Assembly: GCA_932521035.1 (NCBI GenBank)
Contig: OW051497.1
Span: 1,984,001 to 2,048,000 of the forward strand
DNA: 64,000 nucleotides
Direction: 5' to 3'
Source of the DNA: Oscheius dolichura
Taxonomy: Eukaryota > Nematoda > Chromadorea > Rhabditida > Rhabditidae
In this document: piece after piece, positions 33,101 to 44,389 of the stretch
Position numbering within the stretch: position 1 is the stretch's first letter
Layout: every line of letters begins with the position of its first letter
Notes under the pieces: generated by a model
Seen by the model: only the letters and a program-made list of their open reading frames with translations
Told to the model about the DNA's origin: nothing
Databases searched by the model: none
Position numbers and translations under genes: made by a program

Positions 33101-34285
33101 ATATGTTCTTATGTAATGTAAATATGAAATTAAACGTACTCATACAAGCAGGTCCTTCTGGCCGACAGGACGGCATCCAAAATTGAGGAGAGGGCCATTT
33201 GATCCCCTATATTGTCGGGTCTGGCCTTCATTTTCACCAGTCTGACGTATTTCACAGTCATTTTATACACCTGAAAACGTATAGCTAAAAATGGTGATTT
33301 TTCAGTGATAACTTGACATTATTTTTTGGTTGTACATACCTTCACAGGCTTCCTAGGGTCGTTAGATGGGGGGTCGACGGTGAAGTTGATCCTGACCTCA
33401 TCCTCCATCCTGATCTTCTGGGTTGACCACAGAATGTTCCTGCCGTTAAATGCTAAGAATTTGTGCGAGGGGAAGATGTTGGCCCCGCTGCTCATGGACA
33501 CTCTGTAGGCGTACCAAAACGCCTTGGACGTGAACTCCCTAAACGATTTTTTGTTATTAAAATAACCAGGAACATTTACGTTTTCTTCATAGGGAGGTCT
33601 TTCCCATTTCTGATGTCAACGTCATATTGAAAAATATAGACGTCGTCGGGATAGTGGACAGCGAAGTAGTTTGCCAATACCAGAAAGGCTCGGCTTTTAC
33701 CTTCGTGGGTTGGCAGAGGGCGTGTGGTGAAACCCTAAATGCCATAATTCATACTAGAAACTAATAGGAGACTTACAGACTGGCCGGGATTGGGGACAGC
33801 GGCAGATTGAATCGTGACTTTGTTCAATTGGGAGGATAAGTTTTCCACTTCTTCTAAAAATAAATGTTTGAAACAAAGAAGAAGTTTTTGACTCACTAGG
33901 AACATCAACGGCAGCTTCAGTATTAGGGCTATCGGCAGGAAGCTGGGGGTTAGGACTATCGGGAAGTACGGAGCTCGGTGCATCAGCGGAAGGAACGGGA
34001 TTATCAGTGACAGTTTTTTCTTCGGGTGCTGATTGAATCATGGCTTTGTTCAATTGAGAGCACAAGCTCATCACATCTTCTTCTAAAAATAAATGTTTGA
34101 AACAAAGAAGAAGTTGACTCACTAGGAACATCAACGGCTGCTTCAAGATTAGGGCTATCAGCGGGAAGCTGGGGATTAGGAGTATCAGCGGGAGGTACGG
34201 GGCTCTCTCCATCAGCAGAAGCTCTGGAACGATCAGCAGCTGCTTTTTCTTCGGATGCTGGATCCGTTTTCTCTTTAGCTGACAT
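30164..34285 (-). CDS. Argonaute, catalytic, 1073 aa
   Basis: A small-RNA-guided nuclease of the Argonaute family. Seventeen exons join in phase, from 34285-34123 down to 30269-30164. The ATG follows a TTTTTTACAG acceptor by three bases. Residues 1-170 are disordered; exons 1-3 repeat a Pro/Ser-rich unit with SQLNKAMIQSA and SQLNKVTIQSA. The N and linker domains are followed by PAZ (about 300-470, ending RYPYLPCFF), MID (about 600-785, with DVMVGVHCQCILQK) and PIWI (about 785-1073). Catalytic Asp in GIDVTHAG (D803) and YRDSVSE (D880) and His in PVAYAHLAAKRA (H1024) are present, with a probable Glu near 848, so slicer activity is plausible. One intron starts GC instead of GT (at 31443). The C-terminus is GMVFV. 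It is a true AGO-like protein by motif, but I cannot assign it to a named nematode clade such as ALG, CSR or ERGO from sequence alone. Confidence 0.93.
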
Positions 34286-34722
34286 GTTCTGTAAAAAAGA
34301 GCATCAATAAGCGAAGAAGTTTCTGGCTAATTCGAGCAGGATCTCTTAATCTTTCCAAGGAAAATATGCGAGAAAAGGAAAGTAGAAGAAAAACTAGAAA
34401 AGAAGTGAGATTCATAACATAGCCTTAATTTGAACGTCGGCCAGCTGATATTACTTCTTGGTGGAGTGACCAGCGGAGAATAGGAAAGTGTAACAACTAA
34501 CCGCCAAAAGGGCACTTGTCGTACAGCTTGGACGGCTGAACAGTGGTATTCACATTATTTATTCGGCCTTTTATGACTGATAAGGTGGGAAAGCGGCCAC
34601 CAGAAACGAAAAAGAGGGAATTGGATCATAAACAAATTTCAAAATTAGGAAGAAGGAAGGGAGAAGAAAAGTGTAACAGCGAGCAGCGGATCCCGTCCAA
34701 TTCACTTTTAATAAAGCAGTGA
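34286..34722. other. Argonaute 5' flank
   Basis: AT-rich upstream region with no gene recognised. Confidence 0.5.
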
Positions 34723-35243
34723 CTCTCCTGTCTTTTAATGGTCCTTTCACCTTTTAATGGTCCTTTCACCTTTTAATGGTCCTTTCACCTTTTAGCGGTC
34801 CATATACCTTTTAGCGGTTCTTTGGTTTTTATCTTTTTTTTTCATCTTTTTTCGCCCATTTTTCGAAGCATTATTTACTATCTCCACTATTACTGTTCAG
34901 CCTAAGCCTCCACACCACCCCCTGGTTGGGGCTCCGAAGTCGACATGCCGCAGGTAGCAGGCATGTCGACGAGGAGCCACTAGGCAGGGGGTCCAGGGGG
35001 CGCAGCCCCCCGGATATCTACCTTGAAGCCTAGTTATCTTGCGTTTCGGCGCCCAAAACGCTTTTAATATTATGCTACAGAGACACTCAAGGTGCCTGCG
35101 GCATGTCGACTTCGAAGCCCCAACCAGAGGGTGGTGTGGAGGCTTAGGCTGAACAGTAATACTGATGAGAGTAAAAAAGTCAAAGGACCGCTAAAAGGTG
35201 AATGGACCACTAAAAGTCAATGGACCGCTAAAAGACAGGAGAG
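34723..35243. mobile_element. Foldback element with nested inverted repeats, 521 bp
   Basis: Ends are inverted: CTCTCCTGTCTTTTA at 34723 and TAAAAGACAGGAGAG ending at 35243. Next to each end are short direct repeats of a CTTTTAATGGTC or CTTTTAGCGGTC unit: about five on the left, and three in opposite orientation on the right. Inside, a second pair of ~66-bp arms (34889-34955 and 35094-35160) carries CTAAGCCTCCACACCACCC and GTCGACATGCCG. The centre includes a GGGGGCGCAGCCCCC hairpin. No protein is encoded. Confidence 0.8.
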
Positions 35244-36679
35244 CCACAGTGGCTTGTTATTGTTATGATTTGGTACAGCCCATTGAAAAAGAGACATCTG
35301 ACGAAATTTGGATATTGATGTCATGCTGAGGTAGGATTTCCCGTTAGAACGCAAGTTTGCTCTGGATGCCGGGAAGAGTAGACGCTGATATACGACTACG
35401 CTCACTCTGCATATTACTCGCTCTTTTCCCACCTCAAATTTCTGCACGATACTGCTTTTTGGAGGGCAGTGTGGTGAAACAAAGTTTGAAAGTTTTAGGA
35501 GAAGAATAAACGGGGCAATTAGATCTCGGAGGGGTGTCAAAATCGTCAGGAAGGCTGCTTCCTTCATTAAATACAAAAGGAACATCCTTTTATGATAAAC
35601 ACTGGGAGTTTTAAAAAGCAATTGTAGGCGGAGGAAAAAATCATGTCTCATAGTTTTGCAACAATTAAAAAGGGGGAAGCAGTATGTGGTGTGAAAGAAT
35701 AAGGAAAAGGAAGCGAAAATAAATAGCGCTTCCCAAATTGTGACTATCCGCTTTTCTTGGAAAGCAACAGCTTTTGAAGGTTGATTAGTTTGGTTGAGAA
35801 ATAGGAATACAATGCAAAATACCCCCCAGAAGTTTTTTGAGGAGGTGGGGCTCTATGATACGAGTTTCGATAAAATAGCGGACGGCTTTATCCGTTTTTC
35901 CCAGGTGATCAGAATTTTATGCAGCACTTATCGAGGGAAAAAATATTGTGTTGATCTATATCTAGCGTGAGAACTGTGGCTATACAATTCTGAAGATAAG
36001 CGGAAAAACCATAGTAATAAAAGGTCCACCTGGTATTAAACGGCTTCTCCTACCAATAGAATTGCTATCGTTGTCTGAAAGCAGTATAAAGGCTATAAAA
36101 CTATTAAAAAACTGGTCAAGTATTGCAGTAATGGTTACAAAATCCATAAATAAGTCACAGAAACAGGTAGAAATCTATTTATTCATAAAATAAGGGCTAG
36201 AGAGAAAGGGGGAAGGGGAGGAAGTCGGAAAATGTCAAAATAAAGATAAAAATTTGATGAAAATAAGAAATTGGCGGCGAGATTAGGATGAAACGCTGTC
36301 TTGTTGACGGTTGCCAGCAAGATTAATGAGCGTCACTGCCTTTCTTCCGTTCATTTTTGTTTCTAGCTGCAATCAAAAATGAGAAAATGGGTAATACTGC
36401 CCTTAGGAGGTGTAAAAAAGGAGGTGCAGAATAGAGAGGTCAGATAAGATAAACAAGATAGGCATCTGCGGATGAAGGGAGTTGACCTCTTAAACAATAG
36501 ACGGCGCGATGTCGAGAATGACTTTTATCTTGATGACTAGCAGTATATCACGCTGCCCAATGAGATTATATTGGTATCACCTTTGCTTTTGAGATTTCAA
36601 TTTCCCCATTTGGTCTGGAAGGAAATCCTTTATATTAAAGTGCTACGGTGTCCGTTTGTGACATGACATGTCGAAATTT
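35244..36679. other. Intergenic, nothing recognised
   Basis: A 144-codon minus-strand frame (35217-35651) starts inside the foldback element and shows no motif. No gene is called. Confidence 0.5.
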
Positions 36680-37020
36680 CATGGTATAGTGGCTAAGAGG
36701 ACGAGCGCGCAGCCGGAGAGGTCGTGGGTTCGATCGCCGCCGCCGTCAAATTTCTTTGCTTTTTTGTTTTGAGGTCCTGGACACTTACTAAAAGTTCTTG
36801 AAGTATTTTTCGTTGCGGGACCCATTCGCGGGGGGACCCCAACCCGCAGGGCGATGGTTCGGATTCTCCTTCCAGCAATATTTTTTGCTTTGTCTGTTTA
36901 GTATTTTTGTTTTGTTATAAAATGTTTTCGCTGTGGGACCCGATCGTGGTGGGACCCCAATCGAGGGATCGAAGGTTTGGTTCCCCCGTTGAGTAACTTC
37001 TTTTACTATGTCTATTTAGC
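36680..37020 (+). repeat. tRNA-like SINE followed by two tandem tRNA-like units
   Basis: Bases 36680-36770 resemble a tRNA gene body: an A-box-like TAGTGGCTAAGAGG, a B-box-like GGTCGTGGGTTCGATC, then GTCAAATTTCTTTGCTTTTT. Bases about 36808-37020 hold two direct copies of a ~105-bp unit (GGGACCC...GGGGACCCCAA... then GATGGTTCGGATTC or GAAGGTTTGGTTCC, ending TCTGTTTAGTATTT or TCTATTTAGCCAT). The anticodon and acceptor stems do not pair well, so these are SINE-type relics and not tRNA genes. Confidence 0.6.
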
Positions 37021-39194
37021 CATAACGTCATGATAACACCGCTGACGAGGTCAGAGCAGGACGGGGTGGGTGGAAGCGGAATGAAAGATACTTGGAAGGG
37101 AAGGAAATTATGGAGGAAGAGACGGACGACAGCTCCCCTTACGAGTGATTATTCTTTGATCAATCGCAACCGAGCAGAACGGACGCGGGGGAATTGGTAA
37201 GATAGGAAACACCAAGGGAGGGACGGCGAGGTAGAAAGGACTGTTCGGGAAGAGGAGAAGAGGAAGTGGGCAAAGAACTGCGAGAGTAAAACAAAGGGAG
37301 GAACGGGCGGAAGGGACTGACTGGACGGGGGAGGGGGAAGAGCGGACCGGGCTTCCAAGCGCGAGGTAAAACCAACTTGGCGCAGCCAACGTCCAGCCGA
37401 AGACCCCCCGCAGGGGGGTCGAAACGACTGGTTATTCGTTAAACTGAAAAGAATGACTTACCATTACTTAAAGTCAACAGTATATCATTTTCGTTCGTTA
37501 AAATTACATAAATTCACTCTGACAAAGCACAGATCAAGGAAAAATGCGATTCATCCTCTGAAAAATTTAATTTAACGGTAGACTAAGAAGGAAAATGGAC
37601 GCAAGGCAATGAAATAATGCAGATTAATGACCTACATTGTTATTGTGGCAAAAAAAAGGAATTTCGCACCACATGTGAGTGCTGGGTATATGGGGTCGGG
37701 GTGTGAGGGAGACCACCCAAGAATCGATTGGCGGGAACGCCGGGAAGAGGCAACAACAGCTGACCGCAGCCTATTCACGTGGGCAAAGAGCGAACGATTA
37801 GTTTGATTGGAAAATGTTGACTTAGGTGCGAGAATTTCGTTCAGCAAGCTTTTACAAGGTGACCCTCTTATTCGTGGTTTAGAATTACTTCCAATTTCCA
37901 TTTCTCCTGGGATAGCTGAGAGGAAGTATGACATTTTCAGGACCGGAGAATTTTCGCTTCCTCCCACCAAAGGAACAAGGAAAATAAAGGAATCCTTATT
38001 GCTAGTAGGGCTTTTTGTCCCCCGGGGGTTTTGTAGTAGAACGAGGCTAAGACGCCTCAAGGAGCCCAGTGACTCAGTGAGCCAGAAATAAACGGGGTTG
38101 GCCCGGGTTTTCCGTCTCGAGGTATCGTCCGATATGAACTGCCCATTCAGGTTGAAAAGTTCAACTACTACATGATGCTTTTCGGCCTTCCTTATTGGTC
38201 AGAATAAACATTTTCTGATATCGTTTGACCTATTTTTTAAACAGAGACTCCTTCCATCTTCGCCTCGGAAACTCGTTATTTTGTTGAAGACATTCTGTAA
38301 TTCCTTCGCTGAAGGTTTCCCTCCAAATTCCGCAACCTTTCTGGCAGGTAAACTTTGATAGGCATGAGGAAAAATGTGTTTTCAGCACCACTTGCAGCCT
38401 GTTACCGTTAAAACGGCCGGTTATCAATGGGCCATAACGACAAGATCTATTTAACGATCCCTATACTGTTCTGCAGCTATCGTTGCTATCGTTGCCTGAG
38501 TATCTGTAAGGCCCCCTGTGTGAGGTTAAACCAAAATATAATGTTAATTGATCAATTCCCCCTATGACTACTCTAATTGTGCCGGTATAATCGTCTGGAC
38601 CACCTCCCCATCCGAATCTTATGGGTGATATCTTTCCGGGGACCGACAAAGACGTCTAATTTGTAGCAGGTAAATTTTCAGCTGATCTACCATGGGCTAC
38701 TGACCCCTTTTCGTTTTCATGTCATGGAATTGTACGACGTGAGTCACACATTTTATCCTGTTAAAATCCACCCTAATAATGGGGAGATCTCCATTTGAAG
38801 GATGTCGATCGTGATATTAACAATAAGAGAGATGGCTAGATTCATTTTTTTTCTTAAAGAAATCCTTTTAAACGGGCAAAGGGAGGGAAGAAGGCCTATT
38901 TTATAACATACCAGGATGGCGTTTTTTCTCCTGATTAGAAGCGAAGGAGAGAAAATGCTAGTGTGAAAGGCTAGGAGGAATATAGAAAAGACGCAGTCCG
39001 TGGAACGAGCTGCCCCCAAATCAATACGATGATCAGAGTGTTTATTGTGAGAATAGCCGAGGAGGGACTGTTTCCGCGTTTATTGTGTAAAAAGCTATTG
39101 TTCTCATAGAGAGATCGGGCTAAACTCTTCGTTCCAAATATTCATTCTTCGTCCGGAGAAGTCCTTTCCACTTGGCCGTCTTATTTTTCTCCTG
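37021..39194. other. Intergenic, purine-rich stretch
   Basis: Strongly purine-rich on the + strand at 37065-37350. A 94-codon frame at 37807-38091 has no splice or family support. No gene is called. Confidence 0.5.
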
Positions 39195-39286
39195 ATGTCG
39201 CATGGCTCTGTTTTTCTAGAACTTTCATACCTCATGGCAAATGTCGCATGGCTCTGTTTTTCTAGAACTTTCATACCTCATGGCAA
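39195..39286 (+). repeat. 46-bp perfect tandem duplication
   Basis: Two identical adjacent 46-bp copies, 39195-39240 and 39241-39286, beginning ATGTCGCATGGCTCTG. The identity shows that the duplication is recent. Confidence 0.95.
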
Positions 39287-39733
39287 ACATGATTCATGAG
39301 GCGCCTTGTCAAGCTCCCTTTTCTTGTTTTTTTTTATTTGACTTCTGGTTCTCGGTTCATTCTTTATCTCAGGCTAGTAATTGTTTGTGTTTGTAACAAT
39401 GTGTTTAGCAACTAGCAATAAACGATTTACAAGTCCACATTTATTCATACTTTAGTTCATTGTATTCATGTTCCGGCAGTAATTGTGTTAAATAGTGTCA
39501 GCTAGGTCATATCCCTAAGAACAATATGAGAAATCGAGACGAGAAGTCGTAACTCACGAGCATGGTAAACTATCTGAAAGTTCTGGCCTCATTCGCATGT
39601 CTAGGGCCATGTGCCATTCAAGAGAACTAATATTTTGGTGTATAAATTGAAATTGATACAGATAAGAGTAGACAAAGTATTTTATTCAGTCAATAAAGTT
39701 CATATAGAAGACGTCCCATCCCAGTAAGAATGA
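39287..39733. other. Intergenic, downstream of F-box gene
   Basis: AT-rich. No gene is recognised. Confidence 0.5.
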
Positions 39734-41034
39734 TTATGTTTTAATTTTAAACCATCGGGGATCTAGGTCGACATGCATCCGGCCACGTCCCTCACGCGGT
39801 TCCCCTCTGATATGCTCAACGAAGGTGCCTGTATCATCCTTGACAAAACCACAAAGATTTAAATAATTTCGGAAGTCTTCGAGCTGCAAACTTTCGTATT
39901 TGTGATAGAGGAACAAGTCGAACAGAACATAACCACCGTCGAGATAGTTCTGAAATTTACTTAATTTTGGCTAGAGCAACCGCCTACCCGAATATATTCC
40001 TTCATGAAAGTTGGAGTCACAGTTGCTACGCCATTTGCCATGAATGTTATCTGTCTCTTTTCTACAAGCCTCGCAACAAACTCATCGTCTATTCCCAGGT
40101 CGATCTCAACTCCCTTACTATGATCAATGCATTCAAAACATAAGTAAAGCGACATGCACTATAATTATTAACAAGGTTACTGTAAACATCTTCTCACCTC
40201 ACGGATAGTACCAAGCTGCCAGAAATCGTCAGATGCCTCAAAATCCATTGGCAGAAAAAGCATTAAACCAGGAGGATCTGAAGAAGTTCTGTCACTTCTT
40301 TCTGAATTGTTACGGTAACAGTTCATAAAGTCCCGTTCTTCCGGTGTTAATATTTTGTTAGAGGTGTGCAGATCTATCCAATAATACTTCCCTCTCCAGT
40401 CAAATTCTGGGCGGCTTTCGTTGAACGTCTTGCGAACTTTTCCCAAGATCTCGTCGTTTAGATTAACCTGAAAAATCTTTTTGTAGTTTTCCAGGAAAAC
40501 AAGTATCCAAAAGTTAGAAGGCACCAAACCGCCTTACTTTTCTCTTTGAAACAGAATTATATAGATCTCACCAAATTAAGTATACTGAAAGAGCAGATAG
40601 AAATAAGGTGTTTCAGGTAGATGTCAATGAATCGGTTATAGTGGAACGAAGAACAGGAGACAACCATTTTTCGGGACGATTTTCCATTTTCTTCCACCCA
40701 TTTCTTAGTCGAAAACATGAAATCTGTCAATCCGAGTCTATCGGAAATTACATCAACTCACCTGTTTGCTGAGCGTCGCTAATTATTTCTACAGTTTCCA
40801 TCTGCTCAATTGACTTTTCCGGTACTAGAGTTAACAGAAATGAGTTCTAAAAAAGAAGCTTCTGTTAAATATTAACGAGGTCACCCCATCTTGCTTGATC
40901 TGTAAAGTTCGGCTCTGGACTAGATAGGGGAAAAGGCAGATGAATTTGGAGGAAATTCGACGAGTAGCCACTTTGTCTTTTGAGGGAAGGAAACCATAAA
41001 GATGCTTGACAACTTCGAGGGGCAAGCGGTCCAT
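39734..41034 (-). CDS. F-box protein, 347 aa
   Basis: Predicted substrate adaptor of an SCF ubiquitin ligase. Six exons join in phase: 41034-40885, 40846-40762, 40723-40572, 40467-40198, 40158-39988 and 39949-39734 (TAA). The first 45 residues are an F-box: MDRLPLEVVKHLYGFLPSKD, then VATRRISSKFICLFP, which would bind a SKP1-like protein. The remaining 300 residues should form the substrate-binding part. They contain YWIDLHTSNKILTPEE, FLPMDFEASDDFWQLGT and VDLDPRWFKIK, and I do not recognise them as an FTH or FBA domain. Nematode genomes carry large, fast-evolving F-box families, so a target cannot be inferred. Confidence 0.8.
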
Positions 41035-42003
41035 TGAGCAGCGAAAACGGTAATGTTTTTGTTCTTAAAAGTAAATCAATATCAGATAGATAGAAGCGAG
41101 GTTGGTCAGAAGCATGTGCTTTCCATGTTTTGGTTTGTTTCATAAAATTCGAAAATACAATGAAGTAAAACTATTTACTTCTAGCCCAAAGAGCTTTTAA
41201 ACTTTAAGAGGGTTAGGAAGAGGGGGGTAGGAAGGCAGCGCTCCCGTCCCGGGCGGTATAACCCATACCATGTGAGAGATACACTATGGCTGATATGCAA
41301 GTAAACATTTACGAAACCACTGAACTATCCAAAGTCGGAACAGTACACAGGGAGAAATGAAAACACCCTAGCAATCACTAAATCTCCTTATCTGTATTGG
41401 AATGAGGCCGGCCGGAGCCTCACCTCGTCGTCCTTCACGAAGTCCTTCTACAATGAATTGAAAATAATCGCCCGATTCCTTTTATATTCAATTTTGGCAC
41501 TTTGCCAAGATTTGAATTCGCACCGTTTGCCGAAAAATGCCATAGGTGGCAGCGCATGATACGTATTTCACCTGCGTGTTTTTCATCATTTGTCAGCAAT
41601 ACGTTTAGAAGCGCTCGCGATTTCTCATTAAAAAGAAGCGGTACAGATTACCAATAATTTCTTTCTGTTCCATCTGTCTTTTTATGTAAAATTTGCTTGG
41701 GGGCGACAATAAAATACCCGTTGTGTTTAAGGCTACGCTTTATTGCTTACTAGAGGCTGTGATAATTACCAAATTAAAAGTTCTGTAAGATTCGAAAGGG
41801 CAGATCTGACCTCGGAGCGTACTCGGATCAGTTCCACCGCTGGGGTCGAACGTACGGACGAAGATTTCGAACAGATAAGGGTGAGCCAGGTCCCCAAAAG
41901 CTTTTTGAAACTTGGATAGGGTTCTCAGCGAGACTAGTATTTTTAAAAATTACCAGGTAGCCTGCGGCAGACTTCGGCTGTCGTAAAACAATAAAACCAA
42001 AAA
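41035..42003. other. Intergenic, nothing recognised
   Basis: No gene or clear repeat. Confidence 0.5.
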
Positions 42004-42105
42004 GCAAATTTGACCGTGACGGGGATCGAACTCACGACCTCTTACCCCGCGCGCCCGCTCACTTCGCGCTGCGCTATGAAATCTCGGCATGTCAACGCAC
42101 ACACA
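42004..42105 (-). repeat. tRNA-like SINE, minus strand
   Basis: Read on the minus strand: CATAGCGCAGCGCGAAGTG (A-box-like), then GGTCGTGAGTTCGATCCCC (B-box-like), then GTCAAATTTGCTTTTTGG. Same family as 36680-36770 and 45590-45690. Confidence 0.65.
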
Positions 42106-43596
42106 GACAGGCACGGTAGCACTTTAAATAAGGGTATAGGGCCAGATCCGGACCGGGCTCGGATTCTTCAAAATATTTCGGTTCGAGTCAGGGGCATGTG
42201 TTTATAAAAACGCAATCTTCGTACTCGAAAACTTGGTCCGGCTTTGAACCTTTGAAGATGTTTGAGCCGGAAAATCGGTCCGAATCTGGGTCTGGTGACT
42301 ACATCTCGGGGCCGTTCCGGGTCGGGCCAGGTATCATGCCTGGCCAAGCCGTTTTTCGGTACGGGCCCTTATCCGGGCCCCCCACCCGGCAGCCCTTCCC
42401 CACATAGTTCGGCTGCCTCGAGGAATATGTATCTTTCTCAAAAATAAGAGCATCCTCTATAGCCAATCCTTATCTTCAAAGAAAGGTGAACGCGATTCGG
42501 CCGGTTAGAAATGTTCTGTTTACCTAGGTGCTGTCCACCCGTTGCCAACGCTCCTTTGGTCTCAAATCTCTCTTTTTTCTCCGGCATGACTAATGAGTGG
42601 GCCCTATTTTGCATGCGGAATCTCACGTGATTTATCCCCGTTCCCCGTCCCCCGACTGTTTTCTGTTTACAGTGCCCGCCCACGGCTACCCGTCATTTTT
42701 CCCCTGCCTCGATTGGGAGCGGCTGCAGCGGCTGTTTTTCTGCTGTGTTGACCACTATTTCACCCATCTGGAAGCGTTTTAAAATCCTTCCGTTTTTTTG
42801 TTTTTTTTAAACAGCGCGTATTACGGATTCTTCTTGGTCGGCGAGAGCATCTCTCCCGCTGCCCGATAATAATTCCTGAGACTTCTGGCAGCGCGGAGAA
42901 ACGAGGGGTCGGGGATGGGAAGGAGACCGGACCCGAAAAATTGGGTGATGTTTGCGCGACCGCAGGAGGGGCCGGCGTAAGGCTGAGCCAGACGGGGAAT
43001 TTGGAACCCGAGCCGAGATCGAGACGAAACGAGATCGAGACAAATCTCGGGGGGAAACGTCTGCTTTCTATGGTAGGCATAAGACAAAGGAAGAAAAGGG
43101 GACATTTACTCTTTCAGACGGGAGGTCGCCTATTCTTGATAGCTCGTCTTTTGTGTTTGGGGGGATTGGAACGGGGATGTCTTCGAACTGGGTCTTTTGT
43201 AACAGGGTTGCACGAGATGGAGATCAGGTTTGAAAAGCGAGACGAGACGAGACGGAGGGTGCCCAAAAATTTTACGAGACGAGATTTGGGTGTCCATCTC
43301 ACCGAGCGACGACGAGATGGCACTCGTCTCGCTCAAAAATGAGAAAAAAAACGAGGAGAGACGGCAATTTTCTATCAAATATCGTCTCGTCTCGGTTTTC
43401 CTCATCTTACTTTTGCGAGACTAGACGGAATATTTTGAAAGGCCCGTCTCCCAAACCCGAGAAAAACGTAAAACGGAGGATTTCCTATGCGTGACGAGAC
43501 GAGACGAGAGTCGTCTCGCTCAAGAAAATAAGAATACAAGACGAGACAGGATCTCGTGCAACCCTGATTTATAACTTTGCGACTTGGACGGCTTAC
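42106..43596. repeat. GC-rich degenerate repeats and GACGA-rich tract
   Basis: Bases 42130-42400 are rich in GGGCC, CGGGTC and related words. Bases 43200-43560 are built largely from GAGACGAGAC and its complement. Open frames through these stretches on both strands are composition artefacts. A conserved 65-bp block at 42595-42672 matches the flank of the calponin-homology gene and is listed separately. Confidence 0.6.
42595..42672 (+). promoter_or_regulatory. Copy of the CH-gene upstream block, with TCACGTGA
   Basis: The order CCCTATTTTGCA, AATCTCACGTGATTT, CCCCGACTGTTTT, TGTTTACAG occurs here and again at 44728-44800, just upstream of the calponin-homology gene. Both contain the palindrome TCACGTGA, an E-box of the type bound by bHLH-leucine-zipper factors. 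No gene follows this copy. Confidence 0.4.
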
Positions 43597-44200
43597 AAGG
43601 GAAGGCTGGGAACTGTAAGTGGCCGGTTTGGCTGGTATTTTGTCAAGATGTAGGTCTATGTCAATGATGTACAACGCAACAAAAATTAGCAGCTGTATCG
43701 TCGATTTGGAGGAGTTAGGCGAGCCGAAAGGTTTTTATATTGCGTTTTTACTCATTTTCTCGCAAAAAATAACTTTTGATCCTTACTCCCTAGAGGGCTA
43801 ATTCTTTTTTCAACGCATAAAAGGCGTCAAGAGAAATCAGCAGAGACCAGAAAATACCTCACTTTTGTTTAGAAACATAAAAAGAACTCTTCTTGAAAAT
43901 ACACCATTCATGCATGACAGATTGTGAGAGTTTTTAGGCTATATCGTGGCTATTTTCGGTGTCTGGTGATTCCCTCTCGCGTCTTTTATGCGTTGAAAAA
44001 AGAATTAGCCCTCTAGGGAGTAAGGATCAAAAGTTATTTTTTGCGAGAAAATGAGTAAAAACGCAATATAAAAACCTTTCGGCTCGCCTAACTCCTCCAA
44101 ATCGACGATACAGCTGCTAATTTTTGTTGCGTTGTACATCACTGACATAGACCTACACCTTGGCAAAATACCAGCCAAAACGGCCACTCCCAGTTCCCGG
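43597..44200. mobile_element. Palindromic element, ~230-bp arms
   Basis: Arms 43597-43830 and about 43975-44200 are reverse complements with only a few differences, for example CAAGATGTAGGTCTATGTC at 43643 against its complement at 44147. The spacer is about 145 bp. A 60-codon frame appears in both arms solely because they are copies. No transposase is present. Confidence 0.85.
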
Positions 44201-44389
44201 CCTCCCCTTGTTAGAATCTCCCTTTCCGAGAACTGATTTGAAGAGGGTCAAATTAGAGCAAGGTCTGAATTTTTCGGGGGAAAATCATTTTAATGGCTTA
44301 CACGACCCTATTCAAATCAGTACCAGTTCTAGCCATTCCAAATCCGGATCCGTCCCAGTTCTGAAAGGTCCCAGCATCAAAACGTCACG

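Noticed and set aside
36680-36770. A functional tRNA gene
   Set aside because: Box A and box B are tRNA-like, but the acceptor and anticodon stems do not pair and the same body with the same non-tRNA tail occurs elsewhere, so a SINE is the better call.
37807-38091. A 94-residue gene
   Set aside because: No splice sites, no family motif, and codon composition like the surrounding spacer.
43619-44187. A conserved 60-residue protein encoded twice
   Set aside because: The two frames are simply the two arms of one palindrome.
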